A stretch of 64,000 nt of DNA. Source: Schlegelella_A sp965246805 (lineage in GTDB: Bacteria; Pseudomonadota; Gammaproteobacteria; Burkholderiales; Burkholderiaceae_C). Positions 8,601 through 17,059 of the stretch are shown here, piece by piece. The notes beneath the pieces are model-generated. The model saw only the letters and a program-made list of their open reading frames with translations. It searched no databases and was not told the origin of the DNA. The position numbers and the translations under genes were made by a program. The stretch is taken from positions 372,001 through 436,000 of the forward strand of contig CBDFFO010000006.1 of NCBI GenBank assembly GCA_965246805.1, in the 5' to 3' direction. Positions within the stretch are counted from its first letter, which is position 1. The number at the start of each line of letters is the position of its first letter.

Positions 8601-9306
8601 ACTGCTCGCGGTCAGCGGCCTGCGCGCCGGCTACGGCGCCGCGGTGGTGGTGCAGGGCATTGATCTCCGGCTCGAACGCGGCCACTCGATGGCCCTGCTC
8701 GGTCGCAACGGCACCGGCAAGACCACGCTCCTGAACACGCTGATCGGCGTGACGCGGCGCCAGGCCGGTCGCATCGTGCTCGACGGGGTCGACATCACGG
8801 CACTCGCCCCGCACCGGCGCGCGGCCGCCGGCGTCGGCTGGGTGCCGCAGGAACGCAACATCTTCAAGTCGTTGACGGTCGACGAGAACCTCACGGCCGT
8901 CGCCCGTCCCGGCCCGTGGACGGTGGCACGCGCCTACGAGATGTTCCCGCGGCTGGCCGAGCGCAAGTCCAACATGGGCAACCAGCTGTCGGGCGGCGAA
9001 CAGCAGATGCTCGCGGTGGCGCGTGCGTTGGTCCTCAACCCGAAGCTGCTGCTGCTCGACGAGCCGCTCGAAGGCCTCGCGCCGATCATCGTTCAGGAGT
9101 TGCTCCAGTCGATTGCCAGGGTCGTGAAAGACGAAGGCATGTCGGCCATCATCGTCGAGCAGAACCCGCGGCTGATCCTGCCGATCACGACGCGCGCCGT
9201 GGTGCTCGATCGCGGCCTCGTCGTGCACGAGGACGACAGCGCCGTGCTGCTCGGTGATCGGGCCCGGCTCGACCGCTGGCTGGCGGTGCGGCAGAGCGAC
9301 GAATAG
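8593..9306 (+). CDS. livF: Branched-chain-type ABC transporter ATPase LivF (cluster 1)
   Basis: A 237-residue ABC ATPase starting at a GTG inside the livG 3' end. Walker A is GRNGTGKTT, the signature is LSGGEQQMLAVARAL, and Walker B is LLLLDEPLEGLAPIIV, followed by IIVEQNPRL. Together with LivG it powers the LivHM channel. No periplasmic binding protein gene is present in this cluster, so the solute receptor must be encoded elsewhere or shared with another system. Confidence 0.9.
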   Translation: MTELLAVSGLRAGYGAAVVVQGIDLRLERGHSMALLGRNGTGKTTLLNTLIGVTRRQAGRIVLDGVDITALAPHRRAAAGVGWVPQERNIFKSLTVDENLTAVARPGPWTVARAYEMFPRLAERKSNMGNQLSGGEQQMLAVARALVLNPKLLLLDEPLEGLAPIIVQELLQSIARVVKDEGMSAIIVEQNPRLILPITTRAVVLDRGLVVHEDDSAVLLGDRARLDRWLAVRQSDE

Positions 9307-9401
9307 CCGAGCGGTTCTGCGAATTGGGACGGCTCGCCACGCGGTGCGCCTCATTTGTCGACCGCTCCGTCGCCAGCGCGCTTCGCCACGAAGCCGGCCC
9401 G

Positions 9402-10496
9402 ATGTCATCATCCGCAATGCAGCGCGTATCTCTCCGGCGGCGTTGGACCGCACTCGTGCTGGTTGTGGTCACGCTCGGTCTCTTCTTCATCTGCTGGCCG
9501 TATATCGGCGCCATCTTCTGGGGTGTCGTGCTCGCCATCGTCTTCGAGCCCGTGCAAACGCGCGTGCTGGCACGCTGGCCCCGGCACCGCACCGCAGCGT
9601 CACTCGCCACCTTGATGATCGTGGTGGCCGGCGTGGTTCTGCCGATCACGGTCGTTGCCACACTCGTTTGGCGCGAGGCGGCTGGCCTTTACGCAGCGCT
9701 GGCCTCCGGACGTGTAGACGTCGGTGCGGCCTGGCAACGCAGCGCAGGTTCCGTGCCGCCCTGGCTCGCCGAAGCGCTCGACAAAGCGGGTGTGGGCGAT
9801 CTGGCGGCGCTGCAGTCCCGGCTCTCCGCGGGCGCGCTTGAGGCGCGTCGCTTCGTCGCGGCTCACGTGGTGCGGCTCGGTATCGATTCATTCGGTTTTG
9901 CGCTTTCGGTCGCGGTGATGCTCTACCTGCTGTTTTTTCTGCTGCGCGACGGGCACGCGCTCGTTGCTCGGCTCGATCGGGCGGTTCCGCTGGCGGAGGT
10001 CGACAAACTGTCGCTCCGGCAAACCTTCGTGACGGTGATTCGCGCCACCGTCAAGGGCGGTGCGGTAATGGCAGCGGTGCAAGGCACCCTCGGCGGCCTG
10101 GTACTCGGCGCGATGGGCGTGCCGGCGCCGCTGCTGTGGGGCGTGGTGTTCGGCCTCGCCTCGATGCTGCCGGCTGTCGGAGCCGGCTTGCTGTGGGTCC
10201 CGATCACGCTCTATTTCGTGCTGGTCGGCGCGCTTGCCAAGGCGTTCTGGCTGACCCTCTTCGGGTCGGTGGCGTTGACGGTGGTCGACAACGTGCTGAG
10301 GCCCCTGCTCGTCGGCCGCGACACCCACCTGCCCGGATACCTGGTGTTGATATCGACGCTTGGCGGCGTGGCGAGCCTCGGCCTCAACGGGGTCGTGATC
10401 GGACCCGTGGTGGCGGCGATGTTCATGACCGCCTGGTCGCTGTTCAGCCCGCACGCGGCTGCGCCGCCCGTTGATGCCGGCCCCGCCCGACGCTGA
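9402..10496 (+). CDS. AI-2E/PerM family membrane transporter
   Basis: A 364-residue polytopic protein of the AI-2E transporter (PerM) family. It has an N-terminal double helix (LVLVVVTLGLFFICWPYIG), a long soluble stretch, then GGLVLGAMGVPAPLLWGVVFG and SMLPAVGAGLLWVPITLYF, the GxG and P-A-G blocks of the family. Near the end lies DNVLRPLLVGR, also typical. ATG 9402 (MSSSAMQRV) is used; ATG 9417 is an alternative. The substrate is not known. Members are variously linked to autoinducer-2 efflux or Na/H antiport. Confidence 0.82.
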   Translation: MSSSAMQRVSLRRRWTALVLVVVTLGLFFICWPYIGAIFWGVVLAIVFEPVQTRVLARWPRHRTAASLATLMIVVAGVVLPITVVATLVWREAAGLYAALASGRVDVGAAWQRSAGSVPPWLAEALDKAGVGDLAALQSRLSAGALEARRFVAAHVVRLGIDSFGFALSVAVMLYLLFFLLRDGHALVARLDRAVPLAEVDKLSLRQTFVTVIRATVKGGAVMAAVQGTLGGLVLGAMGVPAPLLWGVVFGLASMLPAVGAGLLWVPITLYFVLVGALAKAFWLTLFGSVALTVVDNVLRPLLVGRDTHLPGYLVLISTLGGVASLGLNGVVIGPVVAAMFMTAWSLFSPHAAAPPVDAGPARR

Positions 10497-10804
10497 AGGT
10501 CGCAAGTCGCCGGAGGCTAGCGCCGATCGTGACTTGAACGCGTTGTGCTTGCGTGCCGCCGATCGTGGCCGGAAGGGACGGGGCGCCCGGCCAGATGTCG
10601 ATTCAGTCGTGTGCGCCGCCCTGGAGGAAATTCGGCAGGCTTTGCCGAAAGGCGCAGAGACTCGCTCCGATCACGTTGACGCGAAGGCTTCACCGTGCAA
10701 CGGGACTACGATGCCGATTCCGGCAATTGCCATGACGTGGACGATCGTCTTGAATGCTGCCTTGCCTGTCGCAGGTGCTCGAGGCCTCGGTTCCGCGCGT
10801 CGCC
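10497..10804. other. 308-base gap without a recognisable gene
   Basis: No recognisable coding sequence. The only structured element is a perfect 7-base inverted repeat TTCGGCA-ggctt-TGCCGAA at 10631-10649, which could be an operator or a small hairpin for the response regulator downstream. No terminator with a T run is visible after the permease gene. Confidence 0.5.
10631..10649. repeat. Perfect 7-bp inverted repeat, operator-like
   Basis: TTCGGCA and TGCCGAA arms are separated by five bases, 156 bases before the response-regulator start. Its symmetry and position would fit a dimeric regulator site. The function is a guess. Confidence 0.35.
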
Positions 10805-11191
10805 ATGACCCGCGTTGACGCATCGATGGGAGCGCCGGCCGCGCGCATCGTGTTGGTCGAAGACGACCCCGATCTGCGCGAGCTCTTCCAGGATCTGCTC
10901 GTCGGCGACGGGCGCCAGTTCGACGCGTTCGGCGATGCGGAAAGCGCCATCCGGCACCTCGCGAACGGGCCCTGTGAACTCGTCATCACCGATTACCGGC
11001 TGCCCGGCATGTCCGGCCTTGAACTGGCCGACCAGGTGCATGCGGACCGGCCGCAGACCTGGGTCATCGTCGCCTCGGGGGCGGAGCTGCCGACGCTTCG
11101 CCCGTCGACGCGGCGCCTGCGCTACATGATGAAGCCGTTCTCGATCGAAGAACTGTTGAGACGTGTCGAGGAATACACCGTCGGCGCCTGA
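10805..11191 (+). CDS. Single-domain response regulator receiver protein
   Basis: A 128-residue CheY-like receiver domain and nothing else. The acidic pocket is VEDDPD near residues 17-22, the phospho-acceptor Asp is in VITDYRLPGMSG near residue 62, the conserved hydroxyl position is in VIVASG, and the Lys is in YMMKPF near residue 111. No output domain follows. No histidine kinase is adjacent, so its partner is orphaned. ATG 10805 is chosen because upstream residues are not conserved-looking. Confidence 0.82.
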   Translation: MTRVDASMGAPAARIVLVEDDPDLRELFQDLLVGDGRQFDAFGDAESAIRHLANGPCELVITDYRLPGMSGLELADQVHADRPQTWVIVASGAELPTLRPSTRRLRYMMKPFSIEELLRRVEEYTVGA

Positions 11192-11283
11192 TCGGCGGTG
11201 AATCGGCCACGCCTTTTTAAGGTGCGGCTCAGCGACAGCGGCCAACACAGCAGCACCGCAGCCGAATCAGCAAGAAGATATAC

Positions 11284-11313
11284 GAATGGCGGGGCCACGA
11301 ATGGCGGGGCCAC
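11284..11313 (+). repeat. Tandem duplication of a 15-base unit
   Basis: Two exact adjacent copies of gaatggcggggccac lie in the 261-base gap between the response regulator and the DsrE-like gene. No other feature is seen in that gap. Confidence 0.7.
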
Positions 11314-11452
11314 AAAGTCGCCTGGCATGCGGCCACAACATTCGCTGGTCGGTCGCACGGGTCGGAAGTTGTCGCGACGCTCGGTATTTCCTTCGAATCG
11401 CCGGATGGTCTCAACGCTCGCAGCCCGCCGCGCGCGCTGCGCGCTCGCCACG

Positions 11453-11905
11453 TCAGGAGCGGATGTAGGCCCAGCCTTGCTGTTGCTTGCGCATCACCTC
11501 GACCACGCCGGCAGGCACAAAGGTCACGCCGGGCAGGATGTCGCTTTCGGTGAGCTTCATGAACTTCATGGTGTTCTGACACGCGTTGATCTTGACACCG
11601 GCCTTCAAGGCCTCGGCGACCATGTCCTTCACCGGCGAGTCGGCCTTCAGCATGTTGAGGCCGGGGCCGTAGGCCACGAGCTCGAGCTCGACGCCCTCGG
11701 CGCCGACGCCCGTCTTCAGGTTGTTCATGTTGCCGAGGATCAACTTCCAGCGCGCCTCGTCGTTATCGGTCGCCGAGAACACGGCCTTGTTCTTGGTCTG
11801 CGGCGGTGTGGCGGCGGTTTGGGCAAAGGCTCGCGGCGCTAATGCGAGGCCGGCCAGCGAGATGCCCGCGAGGTGCGCGAACTGGCGACGTGACAAGGTG
11901 CTCAT
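11453..11905 (-). CDS. Exported DsrE-like protein
   Basis: A 150-residue protein with a twin-arginine-like signal (SRRQFAHLAGISLAGLALAP, cleavage near AFAQ). The mature part is a DsrE/DsrF-like fold: KAVFSATDNDEARWKLILGN, ELELVAYGPGLNMLK, and a single Cys in INACQNTMKFM near residue 110. Periplasmic DsrE-like proteins of this length are widespread in Burkholderiales and usually carry one conserved Cys. The role, possibly in sulfur or thiol chemistry, is not established. It is co-directional with pobA, 60 bases away. Confidence 0.75.
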   Translation of the reverse strand: MSTLSRRQFAHLAGISLAGLALAPRAFAQTAATPPQTKNKAVFSATDNDEARWKLILGNMNNLKTGVGAEGVELELVAYGPGLNMLKADSPVKDMVAEALKAGVKINACQNTMKFMKLTESDILPGVTFVPAGVVEVMRKQQQGWAYIRS

Positions 11906-11965
11906 ACCGGATCCTGTTCTGAAGTGGGGGCCCATGATGCACCGCCCTTGCCGCGTTGCAAAGCC

Positions 11966-13147
11966 TCAGAGCGGCATGCCGACGTAATTTTCTGCCAGCG
12001 CGGTCGACGCCGCCTGAGAGTTGACGAGGTAGTCGAGCTCCGCCGCCTGCATCTTCTGTCCGAAGGCGCCGGTCTCGGGGAAGCGGTGCATCAGCGACGT
12101 GAACCACCACGAGAAGCGCTCGGCACGCCAGACCCGGCGCAGGCACTGCTCGGAGTAGCCGTCGATGCCGGCATCGCTACGGTCGTTGTAGTGGGCGGCG
12201 AACGCGCGCGCCAGGTAGCCCACGTCGGCGGCCGCCAGGTTCAGGCCCTTCGCGCCGGTCGGCGGAACGATGTGCGCCGAGTCGCCGGCGAGGAAAAGGC
12301 GCCCGAAGCGCATCGGCTCGGCAACGAAGCTTCGCAGTGGCGCGATGCTCTTCTCGATCGACGGGCCGGTGACGAGCGCCTGGGCCGCCGCCGGGTCGAG
12401 CCGCGCACGCAACTCGTCCCAGAACAGCGCGTCGCTCCAGCGCGCCGCGTCGTCGTCGAGCGCGCACTGCACGTAGTACCGGCTTCGCGTTTGGGAGCGC
12501 ATGCTGCAGAGCGCGAAGCCGCGCTCATGGTTCGAGTAGATGAGTTCGGGCGAGACTGGCGGCGTGTCGGAAAGCACACCGAGCCAGCCGAACGGGTAGA
12601 CGCGCTCGTAGGTTCGCAGCAAGGCTTCGGGCACGCTCGCCCGGCTCACGCCGTGGTAGCCGTCGCAACCGGCGATGAAGTCGCAGTCGACGCGGTGCGT
12701 GGCGCCGTCCTTGGTGTAAATCACATGGGGACGCGTGCCGTCGAAGTCGTGCACAGAGACGTCTTTGGCCTCGTACACGGTCGCGAGGCCCGCCGAGAGG
12801 CGTGCATCGATCAGGTCCTTGGTCACTTCGGTCTGGCCGTACACGGTCACGTGCCTGCCACCGGTGAGCGCCGCGAGGTCGATGCGATGGCGCGCGCCGC
12901 CGAAGCAGAGCTCGATGCCGTCGTGCGGCAGGCCCTCGGCGTGCAGTCGCGTGGCGACGCCGGCTTCCTCGAGCAAGCCGACCGTGACCTGTTCGAGCAC
13001 GCCGGCGCGAATGCGGCCGAGCACGTAATCGGGGCTGCGCTGCTCGATCACGACCGCGTCGATGTCGGCTTTTCGCAGCAGCGCGCCGAGCAGGAGTCCG
13101 GCCGGACCTGATCCGATGATCGCGACTTGCACGCGGGTGGTGGTCAT
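11966..13147 (-). CDS. pobA: 4-hydroxybenzoate 3-monooxygenase
   Basis: A 393-residue FAD monooxygenase (E. coli-type numbering gives 394), converting 4-hydroxybenzoate to protocatechuate with NADPH and O2. The FAD-binding Rossmann motif is IGSGPAG near residue 11, the DG motif is CDGYHGVSR near residue 160, and the second FAD motif is GDSAHIVPPTGAKGLNLA near residue 285. RAGVLEQ and YVQCALDDD are also PobA-like. No pobR-type regulator or protocatechuate dioxygenase gene is adjacent. Confidence 0.93.
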   Translation of the reverse strand: MTTTRVQVAIIGSGPAGLLLGALLRKADIDAVVIEQRSPDYVLGRIRAGVLEQVTVGLLEEAGVATRLHAEGLPHDGIELCFGGARHRIDLAALTGGRHVTVYGQTEVTKDLIDARLSAGLATVYEAKDVSVHDFDGTRPHVIYTKDGATHRVDCDFIAGCDGYHGVSRASVPEALLRTYERVYPFGWLGVLSDTPPVSPELIYSNHERGFALCSMRSQTRSRYYVQCALDDDAARWSDALFWDELRARLDPAAAQALVTGPSIEKSIAPLRSFVAEPMRFGRLFLAGDSAHIVPPTGAKGLNLAAADVGYLARAFAAHYNDRSDAGIDGYSEQCLRRVWRAERFSWWFTSLMHRFPETGAFGQKMQAAELDYLVNSQAASTALAENYVGMPL

Positions 13148-13159
13148 GGGTGACGATCC

Positions 13160-13405
13160 TCAGGCGATGGGTGTCGACACGACAACGCCGGCGAAATACA
13201 GGGCCGCGTTGCAGCTGAAGAGGTCGGGCGACATCTGCCGCACCGACGGGAGCAGCAACGCGAACACGTGGTCGGCCACGCAATCGGCGTTGGTGCCGGC
13301 GCCGTTGCTCACCACGATGCCGCGATCGCGCGCCGCCGCGAGGTCGATGTCGAGCGGGGCCCGCACGAGCAGGGTGACCCGGGGAATTTGGCAAGCAGCA
13401 GACAT
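13160..13405 (-). pseudogene. Fragment of a 2-hydroxyacid dehydrogenase
   Basis: An 81-codon ORF whose middle reads IDLAAARDRGIVVSNGAGTN followed by ADCVADHVFALLL. This is the end of the catalytic half and the start of the NAD domain of D-isomer-specific 2-hydroxyacid dehydrogenases. The N-terminal 20 and C-terminal 28 residues do not continue the family pattern, and the GxGxxG Rossmann motif and catalytic Arg-Glu-His are missing. It is probably a decayed gene remnant left between pobA and nasA. Confidence 0.6.
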
Positions 13406-13501
13406 GGCGACGGTATGCAGACCGGAAACGATCGAGAGTGGCCGCCGAGGTGCGGGGCGCCGGCGATGTGGGATCCGCCCGCGATCTTCGCCGATAGCCG
13501 G

Positions 13502-16339
13502 TCAGGCCGTGGTCGCGTGGGGTGCCGGCACGTCGCGCACGAGCCTGCGCAATTCGGGCAGGCACGAGCCGCACTGGGTGCCGCACTTCAACTCGGCTTG
13601 CAAGGCCGCAATGCGAATCGTTGGCGCGCCGTCGAGCGTCGCGAGCGCGTCGCGAATGCGCGCTTCCGAGACATCGAAGCAGTTGCAGATCTGCGCGCTG
13701 CGCGCCGGCAGTCCGGCGGGCGAGAACGCCTGCGGCGCGAGCAGGTGGCGGCCGAACGGCGCCACGTCGGCCTGGTCCTGCCATAGCAGGCGCAACCAGT
13801 CGGCCGCGGGTGCCCGGCCGACGAGCAGCAAGGCGCGCAGCCGCGCATCGGCGCCGCTGCCGTCGATGGCGAGCAGGCGGCGGGTGCCGCGCACCGGGTC
13901 GGCATAACGCGCGGTGGTGGGGGCCAAGAGGCCGAGCCAGCTCGCGACGAGATCGGCCTGCGCGGGCACGATGGGTGCGGCCGAGGCGGCCTGCAACCAC
14001 ACGCCGGTGCGACCGTCGTGGCCGGCGACCGGCAGCACCGAGGTGTAATCGAAGGCAGTCATCAACGAGCGCAGCTGCTCGCGGACCTCGACGACTTCGT
14101 CGGCTGCGAGCCAGGCTGCCGCCGTCAACCGGTAAGGCAACTCGGCCGGCTTGATCGAGACGGCCGCGTGCTTCAACTCGGGCTGCATCGAGTCGGGGCA
14201 GTTGGCGCGCGTGGTCAGCGCGTTAACGCCGGCGCGCCTCGTGCCGTCGGGGTTCGAGCCCGACACGAACGCATCGCCCCAGTGCATCGCGATATAGGCC
14301 TGCGCCCGCGCGATGCGGTCGTCGGCGGTGAGCGGCAGCACGATGCTGCCGCGGCGCGACTTCACGTCGACCAGGTCGCCCGCGGTGAGGCCGCGGCGCG
14401 CGATGTCATCGGGATGCATGTGCACGTCGGGGCTGCCTTCGTGACCGAACAGGCGCGCGACCGCGCCGCTGCGGCTCATGCCGTGCCACTGGTCGCGCAG
14501 GCGGCCGGTGTTGAGGGCGACGGGAAAGCGCGGATCGCACGCCTCGGCCGGTGGGCGATACGGCGTGGCGATGAAGCGGGCGCGGCCGTCGGTCGTCGGG
14601 AAGATGCCGTCTTCGTAGAGTCGCGGGCGACCGAGCGAAACGTTCGCGGGTCGTTCGTTCAATGCCGTGAGTCGCGCTTCGGCGGCGGCGACATGGCCCT
14701 CGGGTGCAGGCCATTGCTGAGGGCCGTGTTTCTCGAGCAAGCCATAGCTGAGGCCGGTGATGTCGAGGTCTCGGCCGCGCGTCGACTCGCGGTGTTCGTT
14801 CCACACCTGCTCGCTATTCTGGTAGGGGAAGAGGCTGGCCCGATCCGGCCGCAGATGCGACTCGAGACGCTGCGCGAAATCAACCACGATGCGCCAATCG
14901 TCGCGCGCTTCGCCGGGTGGCGCGATCGCGGCCCTGACGCGGCTGATGCGGCGCTCGCTGTTGGTGACGGTGCCGTCCTTCTCGGCCCAGGTGCTCGCGG
15001 GCAGCAGCACGTCGGCATAGCGTGCGGTTTCGGTGTGGGCGAACGCCTCCTGCAACACCACGAGCTCGCAGCGGTCGAGCGCGGCGCGTACCAGTGGTTG
15101 GTCGGGCATCGACTGCGCGGGGTTCGTGCAGGCGATCCACAAGGCCTTGATCTCGCCTCGCGCGGCGGCCTCGAAGAGCTGGACTGCCGCGAGGCCCGGC
15201 TTCGCCGGCACGTTGTCGACGCCCCAGAGCGCCGCCACTTCGGCGCGATGCGCCGGGTTCGTCAGGTCACGATGGGCCGACAGCAGATTCGCGAGGCCGC
15301 CCACTTCGCGGCCACCCATCGCATTGGGCTGCCCCGTCAACGAGAACGGACCCGCACCGGGCTTGCCGATCTGGCCGGTGGCCAGGTGCAGATTGATCAG
15401 CGCGGTGTTCTTCGCGGTGCCGCTCGCACTCTGGTTCAGCCCCTGGCAGTACAGCGAGAGCGTCGGCCCGGCATCGGCGAACCATTCGGCCGCTCGAAGC
15501 AACGCGTCGACGCTGGTGCCGCAGACGCGTGCCGCGTCTTTCGGTGTCGTCGAGCGGACAAGCGCCTTCAGCGCCGAGTAGCCGTCGGTGTGCGCGTCGA
15601 CGAACGCGCGGTCGATGCGCTCGTCCCACACCAGCGCGTGCAGCATGCCGTTGAAGAGCGCGACGTCGGTGCCGGGCAGGATCTGCAGATGAAGATCGGC
15701 GAACTCCGCAGTCGGCGTGCGGCGCGGATCGACGACGATGATCTTCATCCCGGGCCGCTTCGCGCGTGCGTCTTCGATGCGGCGGAACAGGATCGGGTGC
15801 GCCCACGCGGTGTTCGAGCCGGCGATGAAGAGGCAGCCGGCGTGGTCGATGTCGTCGTAGCACGCCGGCGGCGAATCGGCGCCCAGGCTCTGCTTGTAGC
15901 CAGCCACCGCACTGCTCATGCACAGGCGCGAGTTGGTGTCGATGTTGTTGGTGCCGATCAGGCCCTTCGCGAGCTTGTTGAAGACGTAGTACTCCTCCGT
16001 CAACAACTGGCCCGACACGTAGAACGCGACCGCGTCGGGGCCGTGCGCGGCGATGATCCCGGCGTAGCGATCGGTGAGCCGCGTCATCGTGTCGGACCAG
16101 CCGGCGGGCTGCGGCAGGGCGCCGCGTTCGGGTCGCCACATCGGGCGGAGCAGGCGCTCGTCGCGGCGCACCGCGTCGGTCGCGGTCAGGTGCAACGTGC
16201 TGCCCTTGCTGCAAAGGCGCCCGAAGTTCGCGGGGTGGTCGGGGTCGCCGCGCACGCCGGTGACCTTGCCGTCGTGTGATTCGATGACGACGCCGCAGCC
16301 GACGCCGCAGTACGGGCAGGTGGATCGGGTGTCGGTCAT
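13502..16339 (-). CDS. nasA: Assimilatory nitrate reductase catalytic subunit
   Basis: A 945-residue molybdopterin oxidoreductase reducing nitrate to nitrite in the cytoplasm. The N-terminal [4Fe-4S] ligands are CPYCGVGC at residues 8-15 plus the Cys in GRLCSKGS. Mo-bis-MGD blocks include TNNIDTNSRLCMSSAV and GLNQSASGTAKNT. The C-terminal extension has a BFD-like [2Fe-2S] domain (CNCFDVSEARIRDAL and CGTQCGSCLPELRR), as in NasA proteins that take electrons without a separate NasB. No Tat signal is present, which excludes NapA. It is the last gene of the nrt-nir-nas run. Confidence 0.92.
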   Translation of the reverse strand: MTDTRSTCPYCGVGCGVVIESHDGKVTGVRGDPDHPANFGRLCSKGSTLHLTATDAVRRDERLLRPMWRPERGALPQPAGWSDTMTRLTDRYAGIIAAHGPDAVAFYVSGQLLTEEYYVFNKLAKGLIGTNNIDTNSRLCMSSAVAGYKQSLGADSPPACYDDIDHAGCLFIAGSNTAWAHPILFRRIEDARAKRPGMKIIVVDPRRTPTAEFADLHLQILPGTDVALFNGMLHALVWDERIDRAFVDAHTDGYSALKALVRSTTPKDAARVCGTSVDALLRAAEWFADAGPTLSLYCQGLNQSASGTAKNTALINLHLATGQIGKPGAGPFSLTGQPNAMGGREVGGLANLLSAHRDLTNPAHRAEVAALWGVDNVPAKPGLAAVQLFEAAARGEIKALWIACTNPAQSMPDQPLVRAALDRCELVVLQEAFAHTETARYADVLLPASTWAEKDGTVTNSERRISRVRAAIAPPGEARDDWRIVVDFAQRLESHLRPDRASLFPYQNSEQVWNEHRESTRGRDLDITGLSYGLLEKHGPQQWPAPEGHVAAAEARLTALNERPANVSLGRPRLYEDGIFPTTDGRARFIATPYRPPAEACDPRFPVALNTGRLRDQWHGMSRSGAVARLFGHEGSPDVHMHPDDIARRGLTAGDLVDVKSRRGSIVLPLTADDRIARAQAYIAMHWGDAFVSGSNPDGTRRAGVNALTTRANCPDSMQPELKHAAVSIKPAELPYRLTAAAWLAADEVVEVREQLRSLMTAFDYTSVLPVAGHDGRTGVWLQAASAAPIVPAQADLVASWLGLLAPTTARYADPVRGTRRLLAIDGSGADARLRALLLVGRAPAADWLRLLWQDQADVAPFGRHLLAPQAFSPAGLPARSAQICNCFDVSEARIRDALATLDGAPTIRIAALQAELKCGTQCGSCLPELRRLVRDVPAPHATTA

Positions 16340-16393
16340 GGCGACCTCCGACTGTCGCTCGTCGCCCGCCCGAGCGTGACTTGGCACTGGCTG

Positions 16394-16483
16394 CCTCCTC
16401 TCCCGCTTGCGGGAGAGGGTTGGGGTGAGGGGTCGTGCTGCACGGCCCTCACCCTAGCCCTCTCCCGCAAATGGGAGAGGGGA
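16394..16483. repeat. Palindromic REP-like pair between nasA and nirD
   Basis: Two units in opposite orientation. The first, 16394-16432, has a CTCTCCCGC-GCGGGAGAG hairpin followed by GGTTGGGGTGAGGG. The second, 16446-16483, is CCCTCACCCTAGCC followed by CTCTCCCGC-GGGAGAG. The same two-part unit recurs at 35.2, 37.4, 38.1 and 39.8-40.0 kb. Being inside the operon, it could form a large hairpin in the nirD-nasA mRNA. Confidence 0.9.
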
Positions 16484-16536
16484 CCATCCGGCGAGCGCAT
16501 GGTCGAGCGCAGCGACCACGGTCGAGCGAAGCAAGT

Positions 16537-17004
16537 TCACGCCTTCGCGACGTACGGTTCCAGCCCGCGCGCCGCGAGTTCGTTGGCGTCGAGATAGACC
16601 GTGCCCGCTTCGACGTTCACCGCGAAGGTCAGCGCGCAGCCTTCGTCGGGCGCGCGGGCGCAGCCGTCGGCGAGTTCGATGGTCCAGTTGTGCAGAGGGC
16701 AGGCGACGCTGTGGCCGAACACGATGCCCTGCGAGAGCGGCCCGCCCTTGTGCGGGCAGCGGTCGAGCAGAGCGAACACGTGCTCGTCGGCGGCGCGGAA
16801 GAGCGCGACATCGGTGCCGGCGGCACGCCGCACGCGGCGCGCGCCGAGCACCGGGATGTCGGTGGTGGCGCAGATCGATTGCCACGCCGGCGCAGCGCCT
16901 GCCGCGAGCGCCGGCGCACGTCGCGCATCGGCTTCGCCCGGCACCGCGCTACTCGCCTCGGAGTCGCCGAGCGCGTCGTTGGCGATGTGGCTGTCACCGC
17001 TCAT
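16537..17004 (-). CDS. nirD: Nitrite reductase (NADH) small subunit
   Basis: A 155-residue Rieske-fold NirD. Unlike many NirD proteins it keeps a full Rieske ligand set: CPHKGG near residue 94 and CPLHNW near residue 114. The N-terminal 45 residues are Ala-rich and longer than in E. coli NirD (about 108 residues). The chosen ATG gives MSGDSHIAND; a later start cannot be excluded. It lies 55 bases after nirB and supports NirB in reducing nitrite to ammonium. Confidence 0.88.
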   Translation of the reverse strand: MSGDSHIANDALGDSEASSAVPGEADARRAPALAAGAAPAWQSICATTDIPVLGARRVRRAAGTDVALFRAADEHVFALLDRCPHKGGPLSQGIVFGHSVACPLHNWTIELADGCARAPDEGCALTFAVNVEAGTVYLDANELAARGLEPYVAKA

Positions 17005-17059
17005 GCAGCATCTCCGTCGTGGGGCACGACGACAGCGCCGTCGATGCAAAGACGCGCGC

